DNA of 64,000 bases. Source: Ichthyophis bannanicus (Eukaryota; Chordata; Amphibia; Gymnophiona; Ichthyophiidae). The first letter of the stretch is position 1, and the number at the start of each line of letters is the position of its first letter. The translations under genes and the position numbers were made by a program. Location of the stretch: positions 402,461,440 through 402,525,439 of the forward strand of contig CM066039.1 in assembly GCA_033557465.1 (NCBI GenBank), read 5' to 3'. This document shows positions 10,443 through 21,474 of this stretch, in pieces. Under the pieces are notes generated by a model, which saw only the letters and a program-made list of their open reading frames with translations, was not told the origin of the DNA and ran no database searches.

Positions 10443-10955
10443 TATTTCCACATATCATTCCTGAATCTATCCCCTTTCACCCTCATCCCATGTCCCCTCA
10501 TAGAAGAACTTGCTTTCAATCGAAAGAGGCTCTCCCCCTATGCATTTATGCCATGGAGGTAATTAAACATCTCAATCATATCACCTCTATCTCGTCTTTC
10601 CTCTAAGGTGTACATATTAAGATCCTTAAGTCTGTACAAAAATGATTTATAATGAAGCCCACTAACCATTTTAGTAGCCAGCCTCTGTACTGACTCCATC
10701 CTGTTTATGTCCTTTTGAAGGTGCGGTCTCAAGAAATGCACACAATACTCCAAATGAGGTCGCACCTAAGACTTATACAGAGGCACTATCACCTCCTTTT
10801 TTCTGCTAGCCATTCCTCTCCATATGCACCCAAGCATCCTAGCTTTTCCCGTCACCCTTTCTACCTGTTTAGTTACTTGAAGATCATCAGACACAACCAC
10901 GCCTAGGTCCTTCTCTTCTTTAGTGGACAAAATGATTTCCCTGTTTACTTCCATG
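10443..10955 (-). pseudogene. CR1 C1 ORF2, C-terminal domain
   Basis: The minus strand reads [10 protein letters not shown], then QKDINRMESVQRLATKMV and YTLEERRDRGDMIEMFNYLHG. This is the conserved C-terminal block after the CR1 reverse transcriptase, and DLGVVVSDDL lies just upstream of it. The reading frame is cut by the L2-type tail at 10956-11072 on its 5' side and by DIRS A1 on its 3' side. Confidence 0.85.
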
Positions 10956-11072
10956 TTAATTTTCCTGTTACCTGTAATAGGTCTGTTATATCTGACCAAT
11001 TGTTGTATTGTTTCAATGTAAACCGCACTGATGACAAATAGCGCGGTATATAAGAAAATTAAATAAATAAAT
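10956..11072 (+). mobile_element. Short L2-type 3' tail inserted in CR1 C1
   Basis: Contains 'tgtaaaccgcactgat' and 'gcggtatataag', ending in taaataaataaataaa. This is the 3' end signature of L2-clade LINEs or SINEs that borrow it. It interrupts CR1 codons between SIGGEV and NMEVNREI. The exact left edge is uncertain. Confidence 0.65.
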
Positions 11073-12059
11073 AAAAGTACTTCACCCCCTATACTATATT
11101 GCTCCCTTGGATTGCTGCAGCCCAAATGCATGACCTTGCATTTTTTTATCATTAAATCTCAGCTGCCAAATTCTAGACCAGTGATGGCTAACCTTTTTGA
11201 GCCCGAGTGCCCAAACTGCCGCACAAAACCAAAGAATTTCCTCAAAGTGCCAGCACGTCATTTGCATAAGTGGTCTTATTTGCATAAATATTTGCATAAT
11301 GTTACCATACACTAACTTTTAGTAAACATGTCTCTTAATGAGTGTATGGATAAAGAAAGACTAAAAGATTTCTACATTACTATAATCCAGTGCCAACCGC
11401 CAGGCACATTAGGAACTACTACAAACGCTGCCCATTTAGAACCCATAGCAAACCCGCCGTATCCTGACAGCATTACCAGGACTCACAAAGCACCATACCC
11501 TACCTATCAAAAGGCAACACTGCAAATATTAAACCAATACATTTCAGTGAATACTGGGGAAAGAGAACAAGTGGCAACGTCAAATAGGAATTTCCTCTTG
11601 TACCAAACAAAGCGCAGATGTTAATGATGCACATTTCCCAGAGCTGACATATTCCAGTTAATAAATTCAAAATAAAGAGATATCTTTCTACCTTTTGTGC
11701 ATTTTTTTCAGTTGCAATTGGTCCAGCCATTTTCTTCTGGTTTCTTCATGTTTTCTGCTAACTCTCCATCGTCTGCTGTCCATTTGTCCTTTCTTCTCTC
11801 TTCTAGTTTTTTTTCCATTCTCTCTCTCTCTACATCTGCTTTAACATACTAATCTTTCTCCTTTTGCTCTTTCCTCATTCCTATTTCATCCACACAAATT
11901 TTACCCCTCCATCCTCAATCCCCAATTACTCTCCCAATACCTGGCCAATTGTAGATTTTTCATCCCTCCTACACAAAATATTTTCCCCTCTCCATTTTAC
12001 TCTCCCAGCCCCATCCCATTCTAATCCTCCCCCAACATCAGCTCCCTTCTAGTTCCAGT

Positions 12060-12778
12060 CTCACCCAGCATCCATTCCCTTCTTCAAGCCCCCCACTTCC
12101 CCTCAGCCCATTTCCATTCCAAGCCCCGTCCCCATCAGCTATTTGCAGTTCAAGCCCCCCACTTCCCCTCAGCCCATTTCCATTCCAAGCCCCATCCCCA
12201 ACAGCTATTTGCAGTTCAAGCCCCCTTCCACTCAGACCATTTCCAGTCCTAGCAACCCCCCAACCCATTACCAGTCCTAGCCCCCCATAGCCCACTCCCA
12301 GTCCTAATCCCACCAGCCCATTTCCAGTCCTAACCTCCCCATCAGCCCACTCCCAGTCCTAATCCCCCATCACTCAATTTTAAGTTTAAGCCCCCCCCAG
12401 CGCCCATCACCACTCCTAACCCCCCCAGCGCCCATCACCACTCCTACCCCCCCCAGCCCAGCGCCCATCACCACTCCTAACCCCCCCAGCCAGCCCAGTG
12501 CCCATCACCACTCCTAACCCCCCCAGCCCAGTGCCCATCACTACTCCTAACACCCCCAGCCCAGCCCAGCCCAGCCCATCACCACTCCTAACCCCCCAGC
12601 CCAGCCCAGCCCAGCACCACTCCTAACCCCCCAGCCCAGCCCAGCCAGCCCATCACCTCTCCTAACCCCCCCAGCCCAGCCCATCACCACTCCTAACCCC
12701 CCCCAGCCCAGCCCAGCCCAGCCCAGCCCATCACCACTCCTAACCCCCACCCCCCCCAGCCCAGCCCAGCCCAGCGAA
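12060..12778 (+). repeat. C-rich minisatellite inside the hAT element
   Basis: From about 12065 to 12240 there are repeats of roughly 65 bases (ttccattccaagcccc... / gctatttgcagttcaagc). From about 12385 to 12775 there are shorter units of about 30-45 bases built on 'cccatcaccactcctaac' and 'ccccagcccagcc'. Open frames here are by-products of the repeat. Confidence 0.85.
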
Positions 12779-12782
12779 AATT

Positions 12783-13206
12783 TAAAAAAAAAAAAACAAA
12801 CCCTGTCTGCTGCCGTTGTCGGGGCCGCCGCGGCAGAATCGAGCGTGCCGCGGTGCCCCCCTGTACCCACCCGGCAGAGCCTGCCCTCCCCGTAGCAGCT
12901 CTCTCTTTGGAGCTGCAGTCAGACGCGCCGGCTTGCAGAGCGCGAGGGAAGAGTTCCCTCGCTGCTCTGTTAAGCCCGCGGGGGCTGATGGGAAGTTCCC
13001 ATCAGCCCCCGCGGGCTTAACAGAGTCGCGAAAGGGAAACTCTTCCCTTCGCGCTCTGCAAGCCAGCGCGTCTGACTGTAGCTCCAAAGAGAGAGCTGCT
13101 ACGGGGAGGGCAGGATCTGCCGGGTACAGGGGGGCCCCGCGGCACGCTCGATTCTGCCGCGGCGGCCCCGACAACGGCAGCAAACAGGGTTGTTGTTTTT
13201 TTTTCG
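12783..13206. repeat. Giant GC-rich palindrome with almost no loop
   Basis: Two arms of about 210 bases meet at a single central base near 12995 (gatgggaa-g-ttcccatc). Matching landmarks run outward in both arms: gcccgcgggggctgatggg, cttgcagagcgcgag, gcagctctctctttggagct, ccgccgcggcagaatcgagcg and the A/T-run edges. The arms differ at a few positions, so it is not a very recent duplication. As RNA or single-stranded DNA it would form a very stable hairpin. Confidence 0.9.
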
Positions 13207-13278
13207 ATTGCGGACCTTCCCGCGTGCCAGCTGCAAGGCCTTCGCGTGCCATAGGTTCGCCATCGCTGTTCTAGACCA

Positions 13279-14440
13279 TTCTTCAAGCTTAGCTAGATCC
13301 CTCCTCTGGGTGTCTACTCTTACAATTTTTGGTATCATCCGCAAAGAGGCAAACATTACCCGACAGCCCTTCCGCTATATCACTAACAAAGATGTTAAAA
13401 GGAATCGGACCAAGGACAGATCCCTGGGGCACACCACTGGTAACTTCCTTCCCCTCAGAGTGAGCTCCATTTACCTGTACCCTTTGTCGCCTCCCACTCA
13501 ACCAATTTCTAACCCAAGCAGTAACTTTAGAGTCCAATCCTAGGGTGCTCAGTTTGTTTATAAGTTGCCTGTGAGGAACGGTGTCAGACGTTACTGAAAT
13601 CTAAATATACCACATCTAGGGCTCTCCCTCAGTTCACCTCCCTGGTCACCCAGTCAAAGAAATCAATCATATTTGTCAAATAAGACCTGCCTCTGGTGAA
13701 ACCATGATGCCTCGGATCCTGTAATCCGCTGGACTCCAGAAACCTCACTATTTTCTTTTTCAGCAGTGTTTCCAATAATATACTCACCACCAAAGTTAAA
13801 CTAACTGGCCTGTATAGTTTTCAACCACATCCTTACTTCCGCTTCAGTGTAAAGGGACCACAGGAGCCTCTCTCCAGTCCTTTGGCACCACTCCAGACTC
13901 CAATGATGCATTGAAAAGGTCAGTCAGTGGGGATGCTAGAATGTCCCCCAGTTCTCTCAGTATTCTAGGGTGTATCCCATCTGATCCCATTTCTTTGTCT
14001 ACTTTAAGTTTAGCTAGTTTCTCACAAACAGTCTTCTGAAAATTGTTCAAGATGCCCTTCGCTTCTGTTCCTGTTTGTGGGTGTTTTCCGAGGATCTGTT
14101 CCTGGTTCTTTATCTGTGAACACAGAACAGAAATATTTGTTAAGCAATTCCGCTTTATCCTCATCAGCTTCTACATATTCCTCCCCTTCACCCTTGAGTC
14201 TGACAATACCACTTTTGCCCTTCCTCTTCTCACTAACTTATCTGAAAAATGTCTTATCCTGCCATTTTATTGCATTGGCTATTTCCTCCTCTTTTTGAAC
14301 CTTTGCTTTCCTGACTACTTTGCTAGTTTCTTTGTCTTTCCAAACATACTGTAGATGCCTGTCTTCCTCTCTCTCTGATCTCTTGTATTTCATGAAGGCC
14401 TCCCTCTTTTTCTTCACCTTTTCAACTACTTCTTTCAAAA
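13279..14440 (-). pseudogene. CR1 C1 reverse transcriptase
   Basis: Going down the minus strand: a linker (14438-14238, VVRKAKVQKEEEIANAI), KVDKEMGSDGIHPRILREL and LFNASLESGVVPKDWREAPVVPLH (to 13844). After degraded sequence come TAWVRNWLSGRRQRVQVNG, VTSGVPQGSVLGP and CLFADDTK (13537-13289), the last being the YxDD-type catalytic motif changed to FADD. It is broken into several frames. The hAT element follows directly at the 3' side. Confidence 0.85.
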
Positions 14441-14639
14441 ACTATAGCGGTCTCCTTTTCCTTTTACCTTTATTTACCATTTTAACAAAAAGGTTGGTTG
14501 CCCTTAAAATATCCCCTTTCAGTCTTGCCCACTATTTTTCTACATCTCCCAGCTGTTCCCGTCCCACTAACGACTCCCTGAGGTATTGGCCCATCTTGGC
14601 AAAGTTAGTTTTCCTTAAGTCTAAGAACCTCACTTTTGA

Positions 14640-15314
14640 ATGGATTCTAACAGCCCTAGTCCTAATACTGAATCACACCATCTGGTGATCACTGGATGCA
14701 CAATGATCTCCCATTATAACATCAGAAACAATTTCACCATTGGTAAACACCAAGTCCAGTATGGCCCTTCACGTGTGGGGTCTGTTACCAAATGCCTGAA
14801 TAGTTCTCCCTGTAGAGAATCCAGGATTTCCTTACTTCTAGATGATACTGCAGCAGGAATGTGCCAAACATCTGGCATATTGAAATCCCCTATCAGTAGC
14901 ACTTCCCCATTCCTAGCAATGCTGGATATGTCTTCAGTTAACTCTCCATCCACCTCTTGTGAGGGAGGTCTGTATATCATGCCAATGCAAACAGATTTCT
15001 CTTTCCCTCTTTCTAGTTTAACCTACAGTGCCTCCTCTCTTTCTTTTAAGCTCTGTAATACCAAAGCTTTAATATTATTTTTTTACATATAGTGTCACTC
15101 CTCCCCTTCTTCCCACCCTGTCCTTCCGGAATAAAGTATAGCCTGGTATAGCTACATCGCAGTCATGGTTTTCTGTGAACCATGTTTCTGTAACGGCCAC
15201 TAAATCCAAGTCAGCCACTCCCATTAAAGCTTCAACATCTGGGATCTTATTTCCCATGCTACGGGCATTTATACATACCGCTTTCCATATGTTGCCCCTT
15301 TTACCCATTTCCAT
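14640..15314 (-). pseudogene. CR1 C1 apurinic-type endonuclease
   Basis: The minus strand reads AVCINARSMGNKIPDVEAL, LVAVTETWFTENHD and IPGYTLFRKDRVGRRGGV (15314-15075). Next come IYRPPSQEV and VLLIGDFNMPDV (14980-14860). These are the N-terminal endonuclease blocks of CR1/L2-group ORF2, including the catalytic Glu in TETW and the Asp in GDFN. A frameshift near 15075 separates the two halves. Confidence 0.85.
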
Positions 15315-15399
15315 AAAGATATTTAATGTTTCACTTACCTAGGGGCTTTCTTCACCCATCCCCAACAAATCTAGTTTAAAGCCCTCTTCAAAAGATTAG

Positions 15400-16237
15400 C
15401 CAGTCTGCTACTGAAGACACGTCAACCTTTTTTGGACAGATGGACGCCTTCTCTGCTCTGCAACCCTTGGAACAGCATCCCATGGTCCAGGAAATCAAAA
15501 TGCTCTCAATGACACCATCCAAAGCAGCCATGCATTCAGCTCCAGGATGCGAGCTTCTCTGCCTTGGCCTTTACCCTCAATAGTGAGGATTGAAGAGACC
15601 ACCACCTGTGCACCTATCTGCTTCACCCTCTGCCCCAGAACCATGAAGTCATTTTGAAATGCTCAGAGGGATACCTGGCAGTATCATTTGTGCCGATATG
15701 GATTAGCAACATTGGGTAATAGTCAGTGGGCTTGATGGGTCTTGGCAAACTCTAACATCTCGGATTTTGGCACCTGGCCAACAGCATACCTCTCTGGACA
15801 TCAAGTCTGGTCAGCAGATGGACACCTCAGTACCACTCAGAAGAGAGTCACCAACCACCACTACCCTTCGCTTCCTTGTGGTCACTGATTCTGCAACTTT
15901 GGGGTACTTGAGCTCTGGTTCTTCCCTTTCCAGGGATGCTTTCACCTCCTCCACTTCCAGGGCTGCATAATGGTTGTTCAGTTCATGGGCTGGAGAAGTT
16001 GGATTGGTGATACAGCAGGCCCTGGTGACTTGCATCCAACCTTAATCATTCTGTAGGCACCCATCTTCTCTGCTGGAGAGCTTGGATGTTGCAAGAAGCA
16101 TCTCATCAATGTACTTCTCACTGTCTTGAATGCTCCTCAGCATTGCCACCTCCTCTGAGTTCCTCCACTTGTTTCCTGAGAGCTTCAGCATGCAGGCACC
16201 CTGCACATGGAACAGGTCCTTCAACTGGCATTGGGAC
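15400..16237 (-). pseudogene. CR1 C1 ORF1 with SGNH esterase domain
   Basis: The minus strand encodes RKRRVVVVGDSLLSGTE (about 15900-15820), with the GDS nucleophile motif, and about 180 bases later LLIHIGTNDTARYPSEHF (near 15710-15655), the GxND block. CR1 ORF1 proteins are known to carry an SGNH/GDSL esterase domain, thought to aid retrotransposition. The frame is broken, and its 5' side is cut by the hAT MITE at 16238. The second CR1 family's esterase is at 31929-32405. Confidence 0.8.
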
Positions 16238-16605
16238 CAATGTTCCCTCTAATTTTCTGTAGGCTGTGTGCGCATAAAATATCAGCTGTGTGCAGCTTTT
16301 GAAGGAAGGTTAAATTTTTGTGCGCCACATAACACTCAGAGTTATATACTTTAAAATTTGACTACACGTCAGAATACAGTATGTACACCACATTGATTTT
16401 AATCAAATTAAATGAAAATAGACGATTACTAAATGAAGCAGGAAATGTCTAGTAATTACAATCATAACTTTTAAATTTTAAGACATCTGTGTTGTTTTCT
16501 ATCAGAATCAGAGCCGTAATTTTTGTGCGCTCTGTTGTAAAGTATGTGCGCTCGCTTGGTGAGGTGTGTGCGCGCGCACACACGCACAGCTTAGAGGGAA
16601 CAGTG
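16238..16605. mobile_element. hAT-type MITE, 368 bp
   Basis: The ends are caatgttccctctaa... and the complement ...ttagagggaacagtg, flanked by the exact 8-bp duplication attgggac (16230-16237 and 16606-16613). It contains tgtgcgcgcgcacac alternating purine-pyrimidine tracts and no coding capacity. It is inserted in the ORF1 region of CR1 C1. Confidence 0.9.
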
Positions 16606-16613
16606 ATTGGGAC

Positions 16614-17157
16614 CTCTGTCTCAACAGGCAGAAGCTGTAACAGCGATACGATTTTTCCCAGCCATTGTTCAGTTCGTGGAGCTTAGTTATCTTTTAAAAC
16701 AAAAGAGAGATCTACCAAAGTACCAGCCAGTTTCCCAGCTGTCCTTTCAGAGAAAAAGCAGTTAAATCTCTTTATGTTCAAAATGTGCTGCTCCAAGCTA
16801 CAAACTCTTACCTTTGCTCAAAATGTATAGCCCCTGTTAGGAATGCCTCAACAGTGCAGGGCTTTGAAGCCTTTTATGCAAGCCTCAGCTGCTCTTAGTT
16901 CTTTCACAGGCTAATCAGGCCCACTAACTCCTGATTAGGTGTCAATAGCGTCAAAGAGCTGAGAAAGATACTAAAGCAGAGTTTTAAACCTACCCCACTA
17001 CAGAAACTTTTTCTCCGTTTAAACGAAAGCACCAAAAAGAATGTAACTGTTTTAAAAATGTACCAAAACCCTTTTAAGGTCTCCCAGGCAGAGAGCTAGT
17101 ATTTTAAAAAGTCACAAACTCTTACCTTTGCTTGAAATGTATAGCCCCTATTAGGAG
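16614..17157 (-). promoter_or_regulatory. CR1 C1 5' region with repeated promoter-like unit
   Basis: A segment of about 40 bases (actcttacctttgct...atgtatagcccct) occurs at about 16803-16845 and again at 17114-17157. This is a direct repeat some 310 bases apart at the 5' end of the LINE. Tandem 5' units are a known way for LINEs to carry internal promoters, but promoter function here is inference. Confidence 0.5.
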
Positions 17158-17349
17158 AGGCCTGGTGGGTTCTCCAAGGAAGTACGAGGATGGCGCCCAC
17201 TGTAGGTGTAGGAGATAGCCCTTCCTGACCACTTGTAACTCCCAGGTGTCAGGGTGATGGCTGTCTACCTGTGGACAAAACAGAGCTAAGTGCCCCCCCC
17301 ATGTGGTAGCAGGGGACCACTGTGGTGGGGGGGGTTCACGCCCTGGCAA
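17158..17349 (-). pseudogene. DIRS family C reverse transcriptase, N-terminal fragment
   Basis: The minus strand reads LALFCPQVDSHHPDTWELQ then VVRKGYLLHL. This is the pre-palm segment of DIRS RT (compare FAPRWEQITSEQWTLSII in A2). It is truncated by the CR1 before any catalytic motif. Confidence 0.7.
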
Positions 17350-19090
17350 TCAAAAGCACCCCCAGGTTGGGCTGGAGCCAGGGCCTGGGACTTGAGGGGT
17401 CTTTTGTTTTCTGGTACCATGTCCCTGGCCTTTTTGTTGCTGGCCCTGCTGAGGGGCCAGGAAGGCCTGGAAGTGCAGTGTGCCGGTAAGCAGCTCGGTC
17501 GGAAGAACTTTTCCCTACGGGCTTTCTTCTGGGGCTGCACAGAGATCTTCTTTGAGAGCCTAGTTCTCGTCATGACCTCTGTCTCTATCTCTGCTGCCTT
17601 ATCTACCATGGGCTTACGAATAGGTTCTCTCCTATACAGGGGACAATGAGTCTGTCCTGCATCCATGCTTGGCGTCATGCCCTGATGCTTGCGGCGGCCA
17701 CCTTGGCCGATGACTTGAAGCCATCGTAGGCTGCTCAGGACAAAACCTTCGAGCACGCTTACTGCCGAGGTCAAGGTCTTAAACCTCTGTAGTGGTTTCT
17801 AGTCGAGGCCTGCCAAGAATCCACAGAGCTCTTTCGACAGTTCCTTCAGATACATGCTGATATAGAGCTGGTAGGACTGGATCCAGCATGTTAGCATCGA
17901 ACCCTGAAAGGCCTTGCGGCTGAGGGCGTTGAGGGTTCGGGCCTCCCTGCCGGGTGAGACCAAGGAATGAGGATTTTTTGCTTTAAGCCAAAACATGGCC
18001 GACTCTACGACCATGGAGTTGTGGGGAAGCTGGGTCTTTTGGAAACCAGGGCTTCAGCATACCCAGTAGATGTCGTTGAGGCACCTGCTAATAATTGGTA
18101 CAGAAACCTCGTTTCCCACATTCGGAGGAGGAAACTGTCAAATATCGGGGACACTGGGACTGTAAGGGTTTCCCCTTTGGGGGCGTTTCATATTGGAGAA
18201 TTCCGAATTCCTCGGTTCGAGGGTCCTCCTCGGCCTCAGTCTCAATAGTGAGAGCCTTAGCCATGTCCTGCACAGAATAGAGGAAAGTAACGTCCTCGGG
18301 TGGGGAACGGCACCAGGTCATCAGGGGATATTGGTCCAAGGGCACATTTCTGTGCCCCCTAGTGTCCGGGGAATCCTCGTCCTCTGTCTCCCATTTGGAC
18401 TCAAAGTCAGAGTACGAATCCGATGCCACACAATCACCGCTGTCGAGGGTCGCTCCGGGCAGGCCACAACCTCCAGAGAATCTGCGATCTGAACCATGGG
18501 TGCTCTCCCTCCTCTGGAGCAGTCTTCAAGGATTTCTTCTTTTTGTCCTCCATCTCTGGGGATTTCCACTTGGAGGAACTGTGGGACTCCGAAAAGGCTC
18601 TGGCTTCACGGGGCACAGAGGTATTGGAGGGGGCCCTGGAGCGTGGTGTCACCAAAGACTCTGGCGCAAAGTCAGACTTCTGAAAAACACTTTTTCCTGT
18701 TGCAGATGGTGACCCTAAGGCCTTGGTTCTGCAGAGATCGCAGTCTGAGTCGTCGTGCTCCGGGCCAAGGCATCAGAGGCAGCAGTCGTGCAATGTGGCA
18801 AAATTAAGTCACTCAATGACCCAGTCACACTTCTTGAAGCCACTGAAGGCCAACAAAAAAGGCGGCCCCCGCCTCCCAGCAGGGGTCTGAGGCCTTTGGA
18901 TGAAAGACATGTGAACGCCAGTTGAGGGACACCTAAATGAAAAAAGGAGAACGCAAATGCACGGACCCGAGGAGCAGCACTGAGGTGAGCTGTCTCAGGA
19001 GCGGGAAGAAATTGGTACACAAACTGGACAAAACTAGGAACAAAATCAGTTTTTCCAGGGGAAACTGGAGAATGTCCAATCGGCTTCACA
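17350..19090 (-). pseudogene. DIRS family C gag-like gene, decayed
   Basis: The minus strand at 18429-18088 reads SPPEDVTFLYSVQDMAKALT, then EEFGILQYETPPKGK, matching PPEDLSFQDFIREVAKGLS and LDILGYSKAPRE in A2 gag. At 18014-17799 it reads MVVESAMFWLKAKNPHSL and REARTLNALSRKAFQGSML, the conserved C-terminal gag block. These pieces are in different frames. The N-terminal zinc motif is not clear. Confidence 0.7.
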
Positions 19091-19099
19091 GAAAAGACA

Positions 19100-19261
19100 A
19101 GAATGGGGACAAGATGGCACCCTTGGGTAGGAAGTGGACCACGCATATGTGGTGCATCTCCCAAAGGCTTTCTTTGAAATGCTTTGAGATGCTTCTGCAC
19201 AGGCTCCATCAGTGCAGATGTCACCCATAAGTGAGGACTGACTTCCTGCTTGTTCTACGAG
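19100..19261 (+). repeat. Right inverted terminal repeat of DIRS family C
   Basis: Its reverse complement aligns with 36097-36246, sharing 'tcagtcctcac', 'ttcaaagaaagcctttggga' and 'aagggtgccatcttg'. It ends cttgttctacgagaa, beyond which family B RT sequence resumes. Confidence 0.8.
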
Positions 19262-19269
19262 AAGGAACC

Positions 19270-19576
19270 ATGCTCCTTTGGCACCACAAAGTAGATGGAG
19301 TATCGACCCTAGTTCGCTGGGGAAACTGAGACCACTGCCCATAGTGTATTAGGAGATGGCTGTCCACGATACACTGAACTGCAACTTTTGGCCACAGCTG
19401 CGAGAAGAGACAACAAAGGCATCCAAAATAGACTCTCTGCATTCATAGCCATGCTGAATGGTGTCTAGCACCCAGCAATTATTGGTGATCTGAACCCACT
19501 CCTGGCAGAAAAGGCAGAGCCTGCCCATGGAGAGGGTTAGGAAGGGGGAGCATCCCAGAATGGGTCCACAAGTCAT
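19270..19576 (-). pseudogene. DIRS family B reverse transcriptase, N-terminal fragment
   Basis: The minus strand reads MGRLCLFCQEWVQITNNCWV then LDTIQHGYE. This is the G-R-L-x-x-F...W-x-x-IT...W-x-L-x-x-I-x-x-GY signature found just before the palm domain in DIRS RTs. Coding is lost where the family C right end begins. Confidence 0.7.
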
Positions 19577-19579
19577 AAC

Positions 19580-20985
19580 TGAGCCTGACAGGAGGCGGCA
19601 CCTCTGGGGATGATGGAGTTCCGGGAACGTCTTGGTCCATGAAAGGGCTGTCAGAGATCAGAACTCAGAAGAGAAGAAGAAAGGCATTCTGGGGTCTTAT
19701 CTATGGGAGTTCGAACAGCGAATGCAAGAAACCCAGGCATATGCAGAATAAGAAGTGCCCATACATCTCCCAGGCACTTTTGGCCTATCGTTCAGGAGGC
19801 GATAAGGTTTGGGCTCGCCCAAGTCTTTAACCAGATTCTCCAAGTCTGCCCCAAACAAGAGCCTTCTTTGAAGGTGAGCTGAGTCAATCAGAGGATGAAT
19901 CCACTGCCCAATGGTAGAGCCATATCCAACATTGTGCTACAGTCAGACCAATGTCTTTAGCCAAGCAGTCAAGAGGGAGGAGTGGCCTAGTGGTTGGGGC
20001 AAGTTACCTCAGGCCGGAAGGTCGGGGGTTCAAATACCACTAGAGGACAGCAACCTTGGGCCGGAAAGACTGGGGTTTCTAGTCCCACAGGTGCTCCTTG
20101 TGGTCTTGGGCAAGCCACTTAACCCTCCATTGCCCATGTTCCCTGTAAAATAGTTATCTCCAAGTTATAATGCCCTGTTCAATGTAATTTCAGTTTGTTC
20201 AATGTAAACCACCTTGATATCATGAAAGGCAGTATATAAGAAATGTTAAATAAATAAGATCATACACAATGTCCAACAAAAAAGCTGTAGCTGATTCCAA
20301 GAGGAGCATAATATCCTCTGGTACAAGAGACTGAATCCACTGTTAAACCACGTGACATGTTTGTCTTATGGCAGGGCATAAAGTCTCCTGCAAACTTTCA
20401 GCCTCTTCATTGAGAAGTTGGGAAAGTCCCACTCCGAGCATATCTGGCTCTTGATAACCTCTGGAAAAGGAAAGGCCGTCTTGGACTTCTGAACTCCCTG
20501 CAAGAGGGGGCAAATCTGCAGCCCTTGTTCAGTTGCTGGAGGGTCAGCCAAATTTAGGGCAGATGACACATGAGCAATCAGGCCGCCAAGTCCTCCTTCC
20601 TGAACAACTGAACACCAGACTCGTCATGATCTTCAGCGCGGGAGAACAGTTCATCTTCCAGGTCAGAATCAGCAACCGACACATTAGGACTGAACGCCAG
20701 GTCTCGGCCAAAGGACAGCCGAACCAAATCTCCAGATTCCAACTGTGCTGAGAGCACTCAGGAGGGGACCGAACTAGACTGATTCTCCCACTTTCCCTCT
20801 TCCTAGTGGGCAGAAAGACTGAGGGGACCCAGAGGCTCCAGGGTCCACGTTGCCAAACCAGAAAGACTAAGCTTGCTGCAAAAAGGAGAAAACTCCAGGG
20901 AGGACAGCCCAGAACCCAAGAGTTCCTCATTGACCCGATGGCCCCCACCACCAGGGCAAGGCAGGAAAACACTGGCACTGAATAG
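19580..20985 (-). pseudogene. DIRS family B gag-like gene, decayed
   Basis: Pieces on the minus strand include PFPEVIKSQICSEWDFP (about 20490-20420), corresponding to the helix before the W-E-x-P segment in family A gag. Near 19800-19880 degraded remnants resemble the 'LFG..LE.LVKDLGE' region. The stops, frameshifts and SINE insertion are obvious. Assignment rests on position and weak similarity. Confidence 0.5.
19973..20256 (+). mobile_element. tRNA-derived SINE with L2-type tail
   Basis: Same family as 1801-2074: 'gagggaggagtggcctagtgg' head, 'gggttcaaatacc' box B, 'cttgggcaagccacttaaccc' body, and a tail 'gtaaaccaccttgatatcatgaaaggcagtat...aaataaataag'. It is inserted within the decayed family B gag. 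Confidence 0.85.
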
Positions 20986-21044
20986 ACACGCTGAGCAACA
21001 AAAGAAGTTGGGAGTTCCGATAGACAGGTTTGGCCTTTGGTACT

Positions 21045-21068
21045 ACCCCCCGCCCCCCCCCCCCCCCG
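21045..21068 (+). repeat. Poly-C tract
   Basis: A nearly pure C run with one G interruption (ccccccgccccccccc...). Length is unreliable in assemblies. No function is inferred. Confidence 0.8.
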
Positions 21069-21474
21069 GGAGTCCAGGGCAGGTAAAAACTATGCCGAGC
21101 TCAGTACTACTCCCCTGTCAGACATGCAATTAACCGGGGGAGAGCAAAGGAAAGGAGGAGGGAGGGGGCACTGAGGATGTGTGAGGCTTAAAGAATCCTT
21201 CCAAAACTCCTTTTCCAATCTTCAGATTGCTCAAAGGGTCGTAAACAAGAGAAGGGCAGGGAGCTGAACTAATTTCCTCCTATAGCATCCCAAAAGAGCA
21301 CCTGTTTTAAGTATGACCCTAGTGGAGCCTCCCATGTTGCACTTCAGTGAGAAATCCACCAGCAAGGATGACTGCTCATGAGTGAAATCAATCTTACCTC
21401 TCAATTCTTCCTTATATTCTCTCAAATTTGCAGAGAGCTGAAAACTTGCATCCACCATCTGCCAGATTCAGAGA

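Larger units (their letters stand above)
11179..13268. mobile_element. Non-autonomous hAT-type DNA transposon, 2.1 kb
   Basis: The ends are imperfect terminal inverted repeats: CAGTGATGGCTAACCT on the left, and the complement of CAGCGATGGCGAACCT on the right. They are flanked by an exact 8-bp target duplication ttctagac at 11171-11178 and 13269-13276. Eight-bp duplications and CAG...CTG ends are typical of hAT elements. No transposase is encoded. The interior holds pyrimidine-rich sequence, C-rich tandem repeats (12060-12778) and a large GC-rich palindrome (12783-13206). It interrupts CR1 C1 between its RT and C-terminal coding. Confidence 0.88.
4955..17157 (-). mobile_element. Near full-length CR1 LINE (copy C1) with nested insertions
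   Basis: Reading down the minus strand, the order is: 5' region (17157-16606), ORF1 esterase (to about 15400), endonuclease, reverse transcriptase, and 3' end at 4955 with CR1-like ctatg/ttctatg repeats. It is interrupted by a hAT MITE (16238-16605), a 2.1-kb hAT element (11179-13268), an L2-type tail (10956-11072) and DIRS A1 (5164-10442). Removing these leaves about 4.4 kb, the normal length for CR1. Copy C2 (36354-44415, plus strand) is colinear and confirms the order. Several frameshifts make C1 inactive. Confidence 0.85.
17158..19261 (-). mobile_element. DIRS family C, right part (gag and RT start)
   Basis: Contains the right terminal repeat (about 19100-19261), gag and the first part of RT, all on the minus strand. 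It stops at 17157/17158 against the 5' end of CR1 C1. Its terminal repeat matches the isolated family C left end at 36071-36353. It appears to have inserted in the RT gene of the family B DIRS and then lost its own left half. Confidence 0.75.

Noticed and set aside
12385..12775. CRISPR-like array
   Set aside because: Units vary in length, there are no unique spacers, and the host is a vertebrate.
12038..13356. Several long open frames on both strands through the C-rich repeats and palindrome
   Set aside because: They are by-products of the minisatellite and GC-rich inverted repeat; composition is Gly/Trp/Leu- or Pro/Arg-rich with no domain, and the two strands mirror each other.
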